Assembly (NCBI GenBank): GCA_002917775.1 | Contig: KZ627153.1 | Coordinates: forward strand, 728,709-750,496 | DNA length: 21,788 bases | Direction of reading: 5' to 3' | Source of the DNA: Glaciozyma antarctica PI12 | Lineage: Eukaryota; Basidiomycota; Microbotryomycetes; Kriegeriales; Camptobasidiaceae | Part shown: positions 9,543 through 18,824 of the stretch, piece by piece | Layout: each line of letters begins with the position of its first letter | Numbering within the stretch: position 1 is the first letter of the stretch | Position numbers and translations under genes: made by a program | The notes under the pieces: generated by a model | Seen by the model: only the letters and a program-made list of their open reading frames with translations | The model's database searches: none | Told to the model about the DNA's origin: nothing

Positions 9543-9852
9543 CTAAAAGAGGAGAGTGAGTTCGACCAGCGAGAGAAGTTGGGAAGGCAGAGGAGAAGGA
9601 AGACGCTCGTCGTCAAGCTGGCCGACGCCCAGGAGGTCGTTTCGGTGGATTCGTGCTGCGCTATCGCTTCGCCTCTTCCTTCTCTGCGAAGTGTGAGAAG
9701 GGCAGACTGTCAGCAGCAGTCGTACTGAGCGTGTCCGAGCGCACGAGCAGCAACAGAAGTCCCATCGGATTCCGCACTCGCGTTCCTTGCGAAGGTCCTC
9801 CCATCTCCTCACTCGCAGACGACGACGGCACCAAATAAGGAGGCGTACTCAT
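9543..9852 (-). CDS. Candidate two-exon small ORF (82 aa) or upstream ORF of the reductase transcript
   Basis: Exon 1 (9852-9745) encodes MSTPPYLVPSSSASEE and ends in a hydrophobic GLLLLL. The intron (9744-9684) has a GTGCGC donor, a GCTGAC branch site and a CAG acceptor. Exon 2 (9683-9543) is basic then leucine-rich and ends at TAG. No family is recognised. A TATA-like element lies about 82 bp upstream of the ATG. Because the reductase start begins only ~75 nt beyond the stop, this may be an upstream ORF or a misread part of the reductase leader rather than an independent gene. Confidence 0.3.
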
Positions 9853-9933
9853 TACAGTTGACCTCGGGGGTATCATCGGTCGAACGAATAACGAGAAAAC
9901 AAGTCTGAGCCATCCCCTCGGGAACCCTCTAAG

Positions 9934-9940
9934 ATATATA
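9934..9940 (-). promoter_or_regulatory. TATA-like element
   Basis: The minus strand reads GGTATATATCTT. It is about 82 bp upstream of the ATG at 9852 and about 470 bp upstream of the likely reductase ATG at 9467, so it probably drives a transcript running into the reductase gene. Confidence 0.4.
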
Positions 9941-10001
9941 CCGCGCACTCCTCTCTCCTCTAAGCACCATAGTTGAAAAGCGCCATCCCTGCGGAACCCT
10001 T

Positions 10002-12481
10002 TTAAGCGACAATCGCTTGTTGCGCTTTTGCCGCGCGCTCAGCATCCTTCTCTTCCTGCACCAAGCTGCGCACGAGCGTCAATGAGGATTCAGCGGGAGA
10101 AGGAGGGAGGAAGGACGTACTTCCGGGGACCAGTGTAGAAGTTGTTGCCGCCGAGGTAGTACCAAACCGTCGAGGAGAGCATGACGAGTCCTGCGATAGG
10201 TGCGGCGTAGTTCATCGTGACGGCCGTGACGGGGAGCAAGGAGGGGAGGGCGAGGATGACAATCACGAACGCGGTCCTGCAAGAGTGCGAGTTAGCGGGA
10301 GCGAGAGCGAGAGCGACAGGAGCGAGAATGAAGGACGAACCAGAGGACGGCGGTGTAGTTGACAAACTTCGCGAGCCAGCCACGTCCGAGGTCGAAAGGA
10401 CCAGGAACGTAGTTGACCTCGGGGTGATCACGGAACCAGATCTTGCAGGCGACTGGAGGGCGGCAGGCGTTAGGAAGCGAGCTTTGTAGGAATTGAGAGA
10501 GGGAACGCACTGGGGATAATGTAGGATCCATCGAGCGCGATCGCGCAGAGAGAGAAGACGGCCCTGACGGCAACGTACGATCCCAAAGCCAGAAGACCGA
10601 GGATAGCTACAACGGCGTTCGTTAGCTCATGCTTATAACTGGCAGGCTTGCGAAGAACGTACCAGAGAGGAAGCACACGAGCCAAACGGCGTACACGGGG
10701 ATCTTGTTGGGTGCGAGCTTATGGAAGAGTCCGCGGTCGGGAAGTCCGCGATCGCGGGAGAAGGCGAAGAAGGTACGGGCGTTGGCTTGCACTGCGAGCG
10801 TGTTTGGTAGTTAGCGTTGAGCCTGGTGGAGACGTGGGAAGAAACGCACTGGCAGTTGCGACGACGGCGAAAGCGGTGAAGCAGACGAAAGCCCACAGTA
10901 CGAGGAATCCTTCCTTGCCGACGTTGCGAGCAATGATGGTGGCAGCGGCGTATCCTCCAGGACCGGGGAGGTCAGCGAGATCACCAGAGCACATGACATA
11001 GACCTGGATTGCGTTGAGGGTGAGCGAAAGCCCGAGTGAAGGAGAGGAAGAACACGCACGATGTTGTAAACCCATCCGCAAATTCCGGTACCGACGACAG
11101 CAACGAAGATGGCGACGGGAGCAGCGATGGAAGCCTTCCTGACGATATGAACGAGATGTGAGCCGTCGCGTCGTAATCCTAACCAAGAACGCCAGGTCAG
11201 CGCAACGTCCCGCTACGACCCGAGAATGCTGGTCTAACGCACCGTCATGGTCCACTGAACCGAAAGGAGTCCGAGAAGGAAGGTGATTCCGCTCGACTCC
11301 CAGCCGGTGTTGTTGGTGGTGCTCGTGAAGATGTACTCTGCAGTGTGCTTGTCCTTGGTGGTGATGAGGAGAGCGATGATGATAGCGAAGAGGGAGCCAA
11401 GGTTGACAAAGACGAACGTCCTGGTGACCATCGCAAGGATCTTCGTTCCGAGGGACTGTGGGAGGGAAGGGAAGGTTAGCTCGCTGCGGGGGAGGAGGGG
11501 AGATTCGCGAGAAAGGGGAAATAGACTTACGTTGATGAGACCGTGGACGACGAGGAGTCCAACGAAGAGCGCGACGGTGTGTTCAGCGGTCGCGACGTAC
11601 GCCTCATCGGTCGCGATCGTAACAGCGCTCAAGATCATTCCAGCGAGTCCGAACTCGGTGGAGGCGACTCCAGCAACTTGTCCGAGAAGGTTGAGCCATC
11701 CGACGGTCCTGAGGAGAGAGTACCGGGTTAGCTCTTGGAAAACGGAATGCGAAGGATGGGGACGCACCATCCGACGATGGCCTTGTACTTCTTGGGGACG
11801 AGGTAGGCAGAGGCGGAGTAGAGTCCTCCGTTGGTAGGGTACGCCTGTTTGCGGAGTTAGCTGGGTTTGAGGAGCGCCGCGAGACAGCTGGGAGAGAGAG
11901 GGACGCACGGAGACAATCTCTGCGATGGCGGTTCCGAGGCAGAAGCACATTAGGGCTGGCAAGGAAGGCCTATCAGCTTCAGAACTCGCCCCAGGAAGGA
12001 CAGGAAGGGCGGCGCACCTCCGATGAACCAACACCACACGACAGCTGTACGATAAAACGTCAGGAAAGGTAGCCGGCGAGCTAGGCGAGGGACAACGCAC
12101 AAGCAGGTCCTCCAGAGAGGAGAGGCGTGTCGAGGGTCGTGGCGACAGACGAGGCGACTCCCATGATTGAGAACGCAAACGAGATGGTCTGCAGGCGTCA
12201 ACACACCCCCTTCGTCAGCTATCGTTTCATCAACGAGGCCTGCGCGCCGGACGAAAACGCACACTCAGGTTCGTGAACTCTCGTGCAAACTCCTGCGTTC
12301 ACCATGCCGGTTAGCTGGGGTAGAGGGGGACCAAGGAAGGACGAACTTGGCGGTAGCCCATGCGGAGGAGGTCTGCCTCATCGCCTGAGATAGCCGAGTT
12401 GACATCGAGATGGCCGGCTTCCTTGTCGTTATCGAAGGAGTTTGAGGCGCTAGGCTCTTTGAGACTCGAGTGGGAGGACAT
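10002..12481 (-). CDS. APC-superfamily permease (amino acid/GABA/choline type), 15 exons, one apparent 1-nt deletion
   Basis: A 12-TM plasma-membrane or vacuolar transporter of the fungal amino-acid/choline/GABA permease group. Exons (minus): 12481-12347, 12292-12263, 12188-12101, 12044-12018, 11955-11909, 11844-11768, 11708-11531, 11455-11243, 11178-11060, 11003-10850, 10791-10663, 10606-10511, 10452-10341, 10276-10121, 10065-10002; about 541 aa if corrected. Family marks: DEADLLRMGYRQEFAREF before TM1, ISFAFSIMG, AEIVSAYPTNGGLY, SVQWTMTDYDATAHIS, NARTFFAFSRDRGLPD, and VNYVPGPFDLGR near the end. The start is the ATG giving MSSHSS; an upstream in-frame TTG is not used. Exon 9 is 119 nt where 120 is needed: the frame moves between DYDATAHIS and VRKASIAAPVAIF. 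Substrate cannot be assigned. Confidence 0.88.
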
Positions 12482-13152
12482 GGCGGTTCGTCTGGGAGGA
12501 TGGTCGTCGTCGTCGTAGGGGAGAGTGTGTTGTTGGCGTGCCAAAGAGATGGTCGAGGAGTGGGTCGAGTGAGAGACGGGAGGGCGACGGTGAAGTAGGG
12601 CGGGGCAGGAAGGGATGAAGGGGAGTCCTTATCAGTATCGAATCAAAGGCAGAGAGCGAGTCGAAGCTGTTCAGCTCAACGCCAGCGACTGAAGAAAGCC
12701 GCAGCGTCCTTCGGCGGCCAATCGATCCTCCCAGGCTTCCAGGCGTTGTGCTGAAGGGCTGAAGGCTGACTCACCGTCTGTTGGCTGTTCCTGATCTACT
12801 GTTTCTTGAAGTCTACAGTCGGAGCTGTGGGGAGGAGGAAGGAGAAAGAGGAGCAGCCGCTCGCTGAAAAAAGGGCGCAAGGCCTCTCCGGCTGGGCGAC
12901 CCACGCGTCACATTCTGTTCAAAGTATTCAAGGAAGACGACGTTTAGATACACTCCACAGGACAAGCAGTGAATGAACAAACCATCTCGCACGCTTGTCT
13001 ACGGAAAGCGGAGTCGAAACAAAAGTCCGAGGAAATCTCGGAGCGCTCGGCCGGGCTCGCTATTTGAGGGGTCCGCGCGATCGAGCTCGAGACCGATCCC
13101 CGTTCTCTCCTTTCTCTCTCCCTCTCTCCTCCTCCGCCAGCAGCTCTCAACG
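12482..13152. other. Divergent promoter region between permease and flavoprotein genes
   Basis: About 670 nt separate the permease start (-) from the flavoprotein start (+), so both promoters and leaders must lie here. The last 60 nt are a CT-rich leader before the ATG at 13153. No gene with splice or domain support was found inside. Confidence 0.5.
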
Positions 13153-14865
13153 ATGAAGGTGGCCGTAGTAGGCAGTGGTACTGCAGGATTGGCAGCGACC
13201 TGGCTTCTCAACGAACACTCGGAGCACGAGGTTCACTTGTTCGAATCGGATTCGCGTCCAGGAGGACACGCCAACACGGTCAACTTTAGGAAGCCTGGCT
13301 CGCCCAAGAATGGTCCTTCCACTCAGGTAGACACGTACGTTCAGTCCCCTGAGCCTCCACCGTCGCGCAAGAGCTCACCGCTGTCTCCAACGATCACAGC
13401 GGCTTCATCGTGTTCGTCCTGTCCCCCCAGCTCCTCTACACCCTCAGCTAACCCCGCCCACTCCCAGCCTCAACACTGTCACCTACCCCAACTTCCTCCG
13501 CTTCCTCAACCTCCTCCACATCCCCATCATCGCCTCCGAAATGTCCTTCTCCGTCTCGCGCGATCGAGGCTTGTACGAATGGGCCGGCACGTCTCTCGGC
13601 GCTCTCTTCGCTCAACGCCGGAACCTCGTCAACCCCGCTCAGTGGCGCATGGTCTTTGATATCCTCCGCTTCAACGCCGCGGCGGTCCCGTTCCTCCGAC
13701 AAGGTGACAGCAAGGAGAGCATCGGCGCGTACCTTCGTCGACACGGGTATTCGGACGCGTTCAGGGACAACTACCTCCTCCCCATGACGGCCGCGATTTG
13801 GAGTACCCCGCCTGATCAAGCGGCCCTCGACTTCCCCGCCCTCACCCTCCTCCGCTTCATGCACAACCACCACCTTCTGCAGATCCTCGACCGCCCTTCC
13901 TGGCTCACTATCGCCCAAGGATCGCACGCGTACGTCAATGCGATTCTCGCCAACCTGCCCAGGAAGCAGTTCCACCTCGGAGCGGGGATCGAGAGCGTTA
14001 GGAACGAGGGAGGCAAGGTCGTCCTTGTTCGCCAAAGCGGAGAGGAGGAGACGTTCGACAAGGTCATCTTTGCTTGTCATGCCGATACGACGCTGGGGAT
14101 CCTCGAGAGTGGAAGAGGAGTGACGAGGGAGGAGAGGGAGGTGTTGGGTGGGTTCACGTTTGGGGAGAACAGGGCGGTTCTGCACGCGGATGTCGAGGTG
14201 CGTTCCGCTTTCGTGTAAAGCTGGGAGAACGGAGCTAATGGTATCGATGCAGCTGATGCCGAAGCGACGAAGCACGTGGAGTGCGTGGAACTACCTCACT
14301 GCGAGCGACGGGGCCCGCGCGAACGTCGGTAGCGTCTCCCTGTACGTTCCTCTCCCTTCGCTCTCGTCGCTCGTACTTACGCGCTCTGCAGGACCTACTG
14401 GATGAACCTCCTCCAGTCCATCCCGCTTTCGGTTCACGGCCCAGTTCTCGTCACTCTCAACCCGCCATTCGAGCCCAAGCCTGAACTCGTCGTCGGTGAA
14501 TGGAGCTACATGCATCCCCTCTTCACAGAAAAGGTGCGTTCTTCCTCGTCTCCCAATATGCAACGCTAACAAACGATTACGATTACAGAGCGTGTATTCC
14601 CAAACCCTCCTTCCGACAATCCAAGACAAGCGCGGCATCTCGTTCTGCGGCGCCTGGACGAAATACGGCTTCGTACGTTCCTCTCCCTCGCACTCCCTCG
14701 CCTCACTAACCCCTCCAACAAAAGCACGAAGACGGATTCGCCTCAGGCATGCGTATCGCCGCTTCCCTCGGCGCCGTCTCCCCCTTCCCCATCGAGCACG
14801 CCGAACGTTCCCTACCCTTCCTCGACCCTTCCTTGATCGGTCCATGCTCATCGCTGAACGCGTGA
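13153..14865 (+). CDS. FAD-dependent amine-oxidase-like flavoprotein (COG2907 type), 7 exons
   Basis: A predicted NAD/FAD-binding oxidoreductase of the group associated with CFA-synthase-type enzymes. Exons: 13153-13334, 13400-13411, 13468-14197, 14253-14341, 14392-14533, 14589-14672, 14725-14865; 459 aa. The N terminus MKVAVVGSGTAGLAATWLL is a dinucleotide-binding Rossmann motif, followed by LFESDSRPGGHANTVNF and VDTGFIV, then TYPNFLRFL, MTAAIWSTPP and, near the end, ISFCGAWTKYGFHEDGFASG, all typical. Exon 2 is only 12 nt but restores VDTGFIVLN. The start is the only ATG before the Rossmann motif. Directly downstream a coding-like frame with a Trp-rich TM segment (LVVGCLVVEIGCAV) runs to a TAG at 15089; one missing base near 14833 would join it, giving ~534 aa. 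Substrate unknown; an unsaturated or modified fatty acyl chain is a guess from family context. Confidence 0.85.
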
Positions 14866-15385
14866 GGAAGGGGCTGGAGGGCGTGTGGAGCTGGGGGATG
14901 TGGGTGCTTGTCGTGGGGTGCTTGGTCGTTGAGATTGGGTGTGCGGTGGGGGAGAAGGCGAGGGGAGGGTTGTTTGGGTGGAAGGTCGGGCAGGAAGGAG
15001 GGTTGGTTAAGGTGGGAAAGGCTGTGAGGGTTGCGAGGGGGATGTGGGAGGTTAGTATGGGAGGAGTGAAGAAGGGGAAGGTCGAGTAGAGTTTGCAAGT
15101 ACTAGATTCGGGTTCAACAGCCTGAGGAGGTGAAGGACGCTTGAGGGAGAGGAGCTTAAGAAAGGAGACACCGAAGGAGAAGCCCCACAAGAAGCAGCGA
15201 AAGGGATAGGCGGTCGCCAATTCTCGCCAAAACTCTCCCTGCGAAGGTGTTCCAAACTCATTATTGATCCATCGTTGCATACTTGTGGCTATCCGCACGT
15301 CTGCTCACAAAGGACGCAGTTAGCTCCGGAACTACAACGACCTCAGCTCCACTCACCCACGTTCTACTCCTCAATCCTCCCTCGC
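14866..15385. other. Probable out-of-frame C-terminal coding sequence, then convergent spacer
   Basis: From 14866 to 15089 an open frame one base off the flavoprotein frame encodes AERVRKGLEGVWSWG followed by a TM-like helix and a basic tail. From 15090 to 15385 I see only 3' UTR-like sequence between the convergent flavoprotein and F-box genes. Confidence 0.45.
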
Positions 15386-16432
15386 TCACTCCGCATCCTC
15401 CACCAGGCCGAGCTCAACGTTCAGTAAGGAGCAGCGCATCTGGACCCTGGTTAACTCTTCGTAATGCCTCCGCAGTGTCCACGAAATCGGGAGCTGCAAT
15501 CTTCGCACGCGCGAAAGCACCGAATCGCCCTCGCGTGCGACGAGCTGCTCGAGCGTGCGGACCTCAGCCAGAATGCTGCGCGACCCCGCCAACAATTCCC
15601 ATACCTCGACGTAGTTGGGGAGTAAGGGGATGATGCTGGTGCTGGCGATGGCGGGTGCGCGAAAGTAGGAGAGGGCGATGCAGGATTTGAAGAAGGGGCG
15701 GAGAAGGGGGAGAGTGTCGGAGGAAACGGAGGGGATGGTGAGGCGAGTAAGCTGAGGTGCGAGAACGACGAGGGAAGAGAGGTGCGCTCGGGTGCTGGAG
15801 AGGCTGCCGAAGGTGATTGTGAGTGAGGTGACGGGTTGCTCGGCGGAGTGTTGCTACGAGCTGAGGTGCGGCGAGGAAATCAAGTGTCTCCAGTCTAAGC
15901 TCGGTAAGCTGGAAGAGGATGAGGAATATAAGAGGTGATGGGCGTTCGAATACGATGTTGTAGATGGCAAGACTGGAGAGTCCTGGGTAGAGGCGGTCAG
16001 CGGTCGCCTAGCTCGCCCTGCCTTCCCCTCGCCGCAAGAAAAGCTCACCTGCTAGGCTGGAAGACGAAAGCGATCCGGCATCGATCTCGATATCGTAGAG
16101 CCGCACGTCGCGCAAGCCTTCCAAGCAAGCGTCGAACAGCTCCTCCAGCATCCCCTCGCCCAACAGCGGTCTCCACACAACGAGCTCAACCGTCCTTCCC
16201 TTCCACTCCGCGGCGCCCTCCACGTACAATAAGACTTTGTACCAATCCCGAAGAATCACTCTGCGCGAGAGCAAAGCCTGGGCTTGAGTGCACCACACAC
16301 GCGAGACGAGCGCGGCGGAACGGAGGAACCGGTAGCGGCTTGCTGGAAAGAATCAAGCTTGCTGGGCTGCGCGACAACTTGATCGAGGATTAGGTAGAGG
16401 AGTTCTGGCGGCAAGGAGAGGACGGTGGCCAT
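15386..16432 (-). CDS. F-box-like protein, 2 exons, two apparent frameshifts
   Basis: The N terminus LSLPPELLYLILDQVV followed by RFLRSAALVSRVWCTQAQ is a typical fungal F-box, which would link a substrate-binding part to Skp1 in an SCF ubiquitin ligase. The rest has leucine-rich repeat-like segments (VELVVWRPLL, LTELRLETLDFLAAPQL, LTRLTIPSV), common in F-box proteins. Exons (minus): 16432-16049 and 15982-15386, with a GTGAGC donor and CAG acceptor. Two frame changes are needed: a missing base between LDSFQ and SRYRFL (about 16335-16355), and an extra base after LAAPQL (about 15850-15860). They cancel, so the downstream frame agrees with the start. No consensus intron explains either. It may be a draft-assembly artefact or a decaying gene. 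A leader intron probably ends at 16499. Confidence 0.65.
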
Positions 16433-16659
16433 GTACGAGAGGAGGAGGGTTGGAAGGAGGACGGCGGGGAGTCGAGGATTCGTGAGGAGCGGTTGGTTCT
16501 GCAAAAGCGGGTTAGCTGGGTGGATAAGCGTTCTACTAGGGAGGCAAGGAGCGGACTGGAGCGGAGAGCCTTCGAGCCGGCGAGCGGCCAGGCAGCTCCC
16601 CTCCCTCCTCCTTCACTCCAACGCAACAGCTCAACTCCCCTCCGCTTTATATCATATCA
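16433..16659. promoter_or_regulatory. Short bidirectional promoter
   Basis: Only 227 nt separate the F-box gene start (-) from the dienelactone hydrolase start (+). On the minus strand TATAAAG (16651-16645) is a TATA candidate for the F-box gene, and a CTAAC branch plus CAG acceptor ending at 16499 marks a leader intron of that gene. The hydrolase has a very short leader and no clear TATA box. Confidence 0.45.
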
Positions 16660-17932
16660 ATGTCAGCTCCTACTCTAGGCTCTTGCTGCATTCGCGGCGT
16701 CTCGGTAAGCTTGTCTCAAACGGAGCTCATCCCCCTCCGAGCTCCTGGGCTCCCGGCTGACTGCCTGACCACACAGCACGAGGGAACCCCCAAGGGAACC
16801 GTCACCTCCTTTAACGGAACTCCCACCTGTACGTCAACCCGCCTCGGAAGCCGGAACGCGTCCTGACCACCGACTCGAAACCGGTAGATGTCACCCTCCC
16901 CTCCGGCGACTACGACAAGACCAAGGCGCTCCTCTTCTGCCCTGATGTCTTTGGCCTCGAGCTCCAGAACGCCAAGGTATGCTCCTCTCCACCTCCCACC
17001 GCCCGACGATCCACCATCGGCACCCACACCTCCGCTCGAACGACGCACCTTCATGCTGACCTATCTCCGAACCCTCAGCTCCTCGCCGACGATTTCGCCG
17101 CCAACGGCTACGCGACCTACCTCCCCGACTGTATGTTCCCTTCCGCGCTCCCCGGGCTGCTCCCCGAGCTCCCAGCTAATCCCGACCTCCACCCAGACCT
17201 TGCCGGCGATGCTCTCCACAAGGACGCTCTCAATGACGGGACGTTCGACCTTATGGGATGGCTCGGCAAGCACCCTCAGAGCGTGACGAGGCCGTACCTC
17301 GATGCACTCATCGCGGGGTTGAAGGAGCAGGGCGTGAAGGAGTTCGCGGCGACTGGCTACTGCTACGGTGGGCGGTACGTGTTTGATCTGGCGCTTGACG
17401 TAAGTGTCGTTTCTCTCCTTAGCAGTTGGATGAGAGGTGCGGAGATAGATGACGGCTGGGGGGTAGTTTGAGGAGCAACAGCTGACGATTCTGGCGCGAG
17501 CAGCACATCATCAAGGTCGCTATTGTCTCGCACCCTTCCCTCCTCTCTGTCCCCGAGGATCTTGAGAAGCTCAAGAGCGTCGGCACGATTCCTTTCCTTT
17601 GGAACACCTGCGAGACGGACTTTGCCGTGCGTTACCCTTCGTTTCGAGGTCTTTCTCATACACGCAGCTGCTCACCCCACGCACACAGTTTGGACCCGAG
17701 AAGCAGGAGATCGCAGACAAAGTTTTCGCAGACGACAAGAACTGTTCGTCTCGCTCCTTCCCCCTCCTCTTCGCGACGCCTAGCTGATCTCGAACGAACA
17801 GACAAGCGCACCTTCGCACCCGGCTGCGATCACGGATTCGCTGTCCGCGGAGATCTTAGCGTCCCCGCTATCAAGGCGGGCAAGGAGGTGGCGTTCGAGG
17901 AGAGCGTCAAGTGGCTTCAGAAGCACTTCTGA
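16660..17932 (+). CDS. Dienelactone hydrolase family protein, 8 exons
   Basis: An alpha/beta hydrolase of the dienelactone hydrolase family, probably cytosolic, hydrolysing lactone or ester bonds with a Cys-Asp-His triad. Fungal members such as yeast Aim2 have no firm substrate. Exons: 16660-16704, 16777-16828, 16888-16976, 17079-17130, 17197-17399, 17504-17626, 17689-17743, 17802-17932; all in frame, 249 aa, the usual size. Marks: LLFCPDVFGLELQN after the first strand, the nucleophile elbow GYCYGGRYVFDLAL, WNTCETDFAF with a candidate Asp, and GCDHGFAVRGD with the catalytic His. The ATG at 16660 opens MSAPTLGSCC, typical of the family. The gene diverges from the F-box gene and converges with the small one-TM gene. 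Confidence 0.95.
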
Positions 17933-18338
17933 CTTTCGAGAGGGGAGAAGGCGAGGATGTGAAATGAATCGAGGCTGTGATTGGATTTCGAGACGCGGTC
18001 TCCTGAGTGAGCTGGCAGGGACAGCAAGGTTGCTCAAGAGAGCGCCGTGTGCTGCAGGAGGATTATAGAGCGGAGGAGCAGAGGTCCCGAGAGCAGGTCC
18101 CGTCACCGCCGTTCGCTGTTCGAGGAGGAAGCGCCGTTCGAGGAGAGGGAAGGTGCAGCCGCAGCTCTTGCATTGCTCCAGTACAAGGCACCCTCCCCGA
18201 GTTCCCGCGGATCCAGTCCCCAGAGCTCCCGCTCGACCTGCCGCAACGTCTTGTCCATCAAGTCGCTCGCTGCTCAACTCATCAGCTCCACGTTCCCTCC
18301 TCCCTCTGAACGCACTCACCTAACCACCAGCCTTGGCT
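17933..18338. other. Convergent spacer containing a spliced in-frame extension of the minus-strand gene
   Basis: After the hydrolase stop, the left part is 3' UTR. On the minus strand, 18338-18320 and 18269-18103 form a spliced coding-like frame (intron 18319-18270, GTGAGT donor, GCTGAT branch, CAG acceptor) in the same frame as the small gene ending at 18339, separated from it only by a TAG. Confidence 0.45.
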
Positions 18339-18824
18339 CTAGATCTCCTTCCCATCCGCATCCCTCTTTGCAAAGAACGCTAGGGGCGTCTTTGTGGATG
18401 GCAAGGGCGAGGGAACGACGATGAGCTCACGGTCCGAGGCGGAGAGGGTGAAGAAGGAGTGGGTTTGGGCGTCGAACCATCGGCGGACCTGTGGGGGGTT
18501 CTTCGGTCAGCTTCTGCAGGGGGTGGGAGGGGAAGGGAGGGGACAAGGAGGGAGGAGGAAGGGAGGAGGGACGAACGGGCATGAAGCAGTGCTCCCTCTG
18601 CCCAAAGTCGTAGATCAACACCGCGTAGAACGTCAAGGCTAAGCACCCTGATCAGTCTTGTCCATCGAAGCAAGGAGAGGGAAGGACGCACCGGTGCCGA
18701 GGGTGAACGCACCTACTTGAAGAGCTTTGGAAGCGCGAGTTGGGGCGACGTATTGCGGGAGGGCGGACGCTGGAATGGCGGGCAGGGGAGGGAAAGGGCG
18801 GTGAGTCTGTTTGGGGTACTGCAT
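18339..18824 (-). CDS. Small conserved-looking single-TM protein, 3 exons
   Basis: No family is recognised. Exons (minus): 18824-18692, 18638-18577, 18488-18339; 114 aa, all in frame with GTGCGT and GTTCGT donors. The N-terminal ~40 residues are Pro-rich without acidic residues (MQYPKQTHRPFPPLP), which could be a mitochondrial targeting region. A hydrophobic segment follows (LQVGAFTLGTGALTFYAVLIY, residues ~35-56), then DFGQREHCFMPVRRWFDAQ, which looks conserved and functional. The C terminus ends at TAG after DADGKEI. The same frame continues past the TAG, through a good intron, for about 60 more codons (stop at 18103), so the true protein may be longer or the TAG may be an error. Confidence 0.7.

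Larger units (their letters stand above)
9331..10001. other. 5' region of the reductase gene and 3' flank of the permease gene
   Basis: On the minus strand this region contains a TATA-like element (9934-9940), a spliced small ORF (9852-9543), a leader-type intron (9535-9469, GTGTTC donor, CTGAC branch, CAG acceptor) and an ATG at 9467-9465 opening a signal-peptide-like sequence. The permease 3' UTR occupies the right end. Confidence 0.55.

Noticed and set aside
9600-9940. GATA cores upstream of the reductase as iron-regulator sites
   Set aside because: Only isolated GATA cores in varied contexts, as expected by chance; no (A/T)GATA(A/G) pair was found.
11234-12178. 314-aa minus-strand open frame
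   Set aside because: It is the permease gene read through several introns; only parts match the protein, and each intron has consensus ends.
14291-15298. 335-aa minus-strand open frame opposite the flavoprotein 3' end
   Set aside because: Composition is low-complexity, Arg/Pro/Ser-rich shadow of the plus-strand coding sequence; no domain or splice signals of its own.
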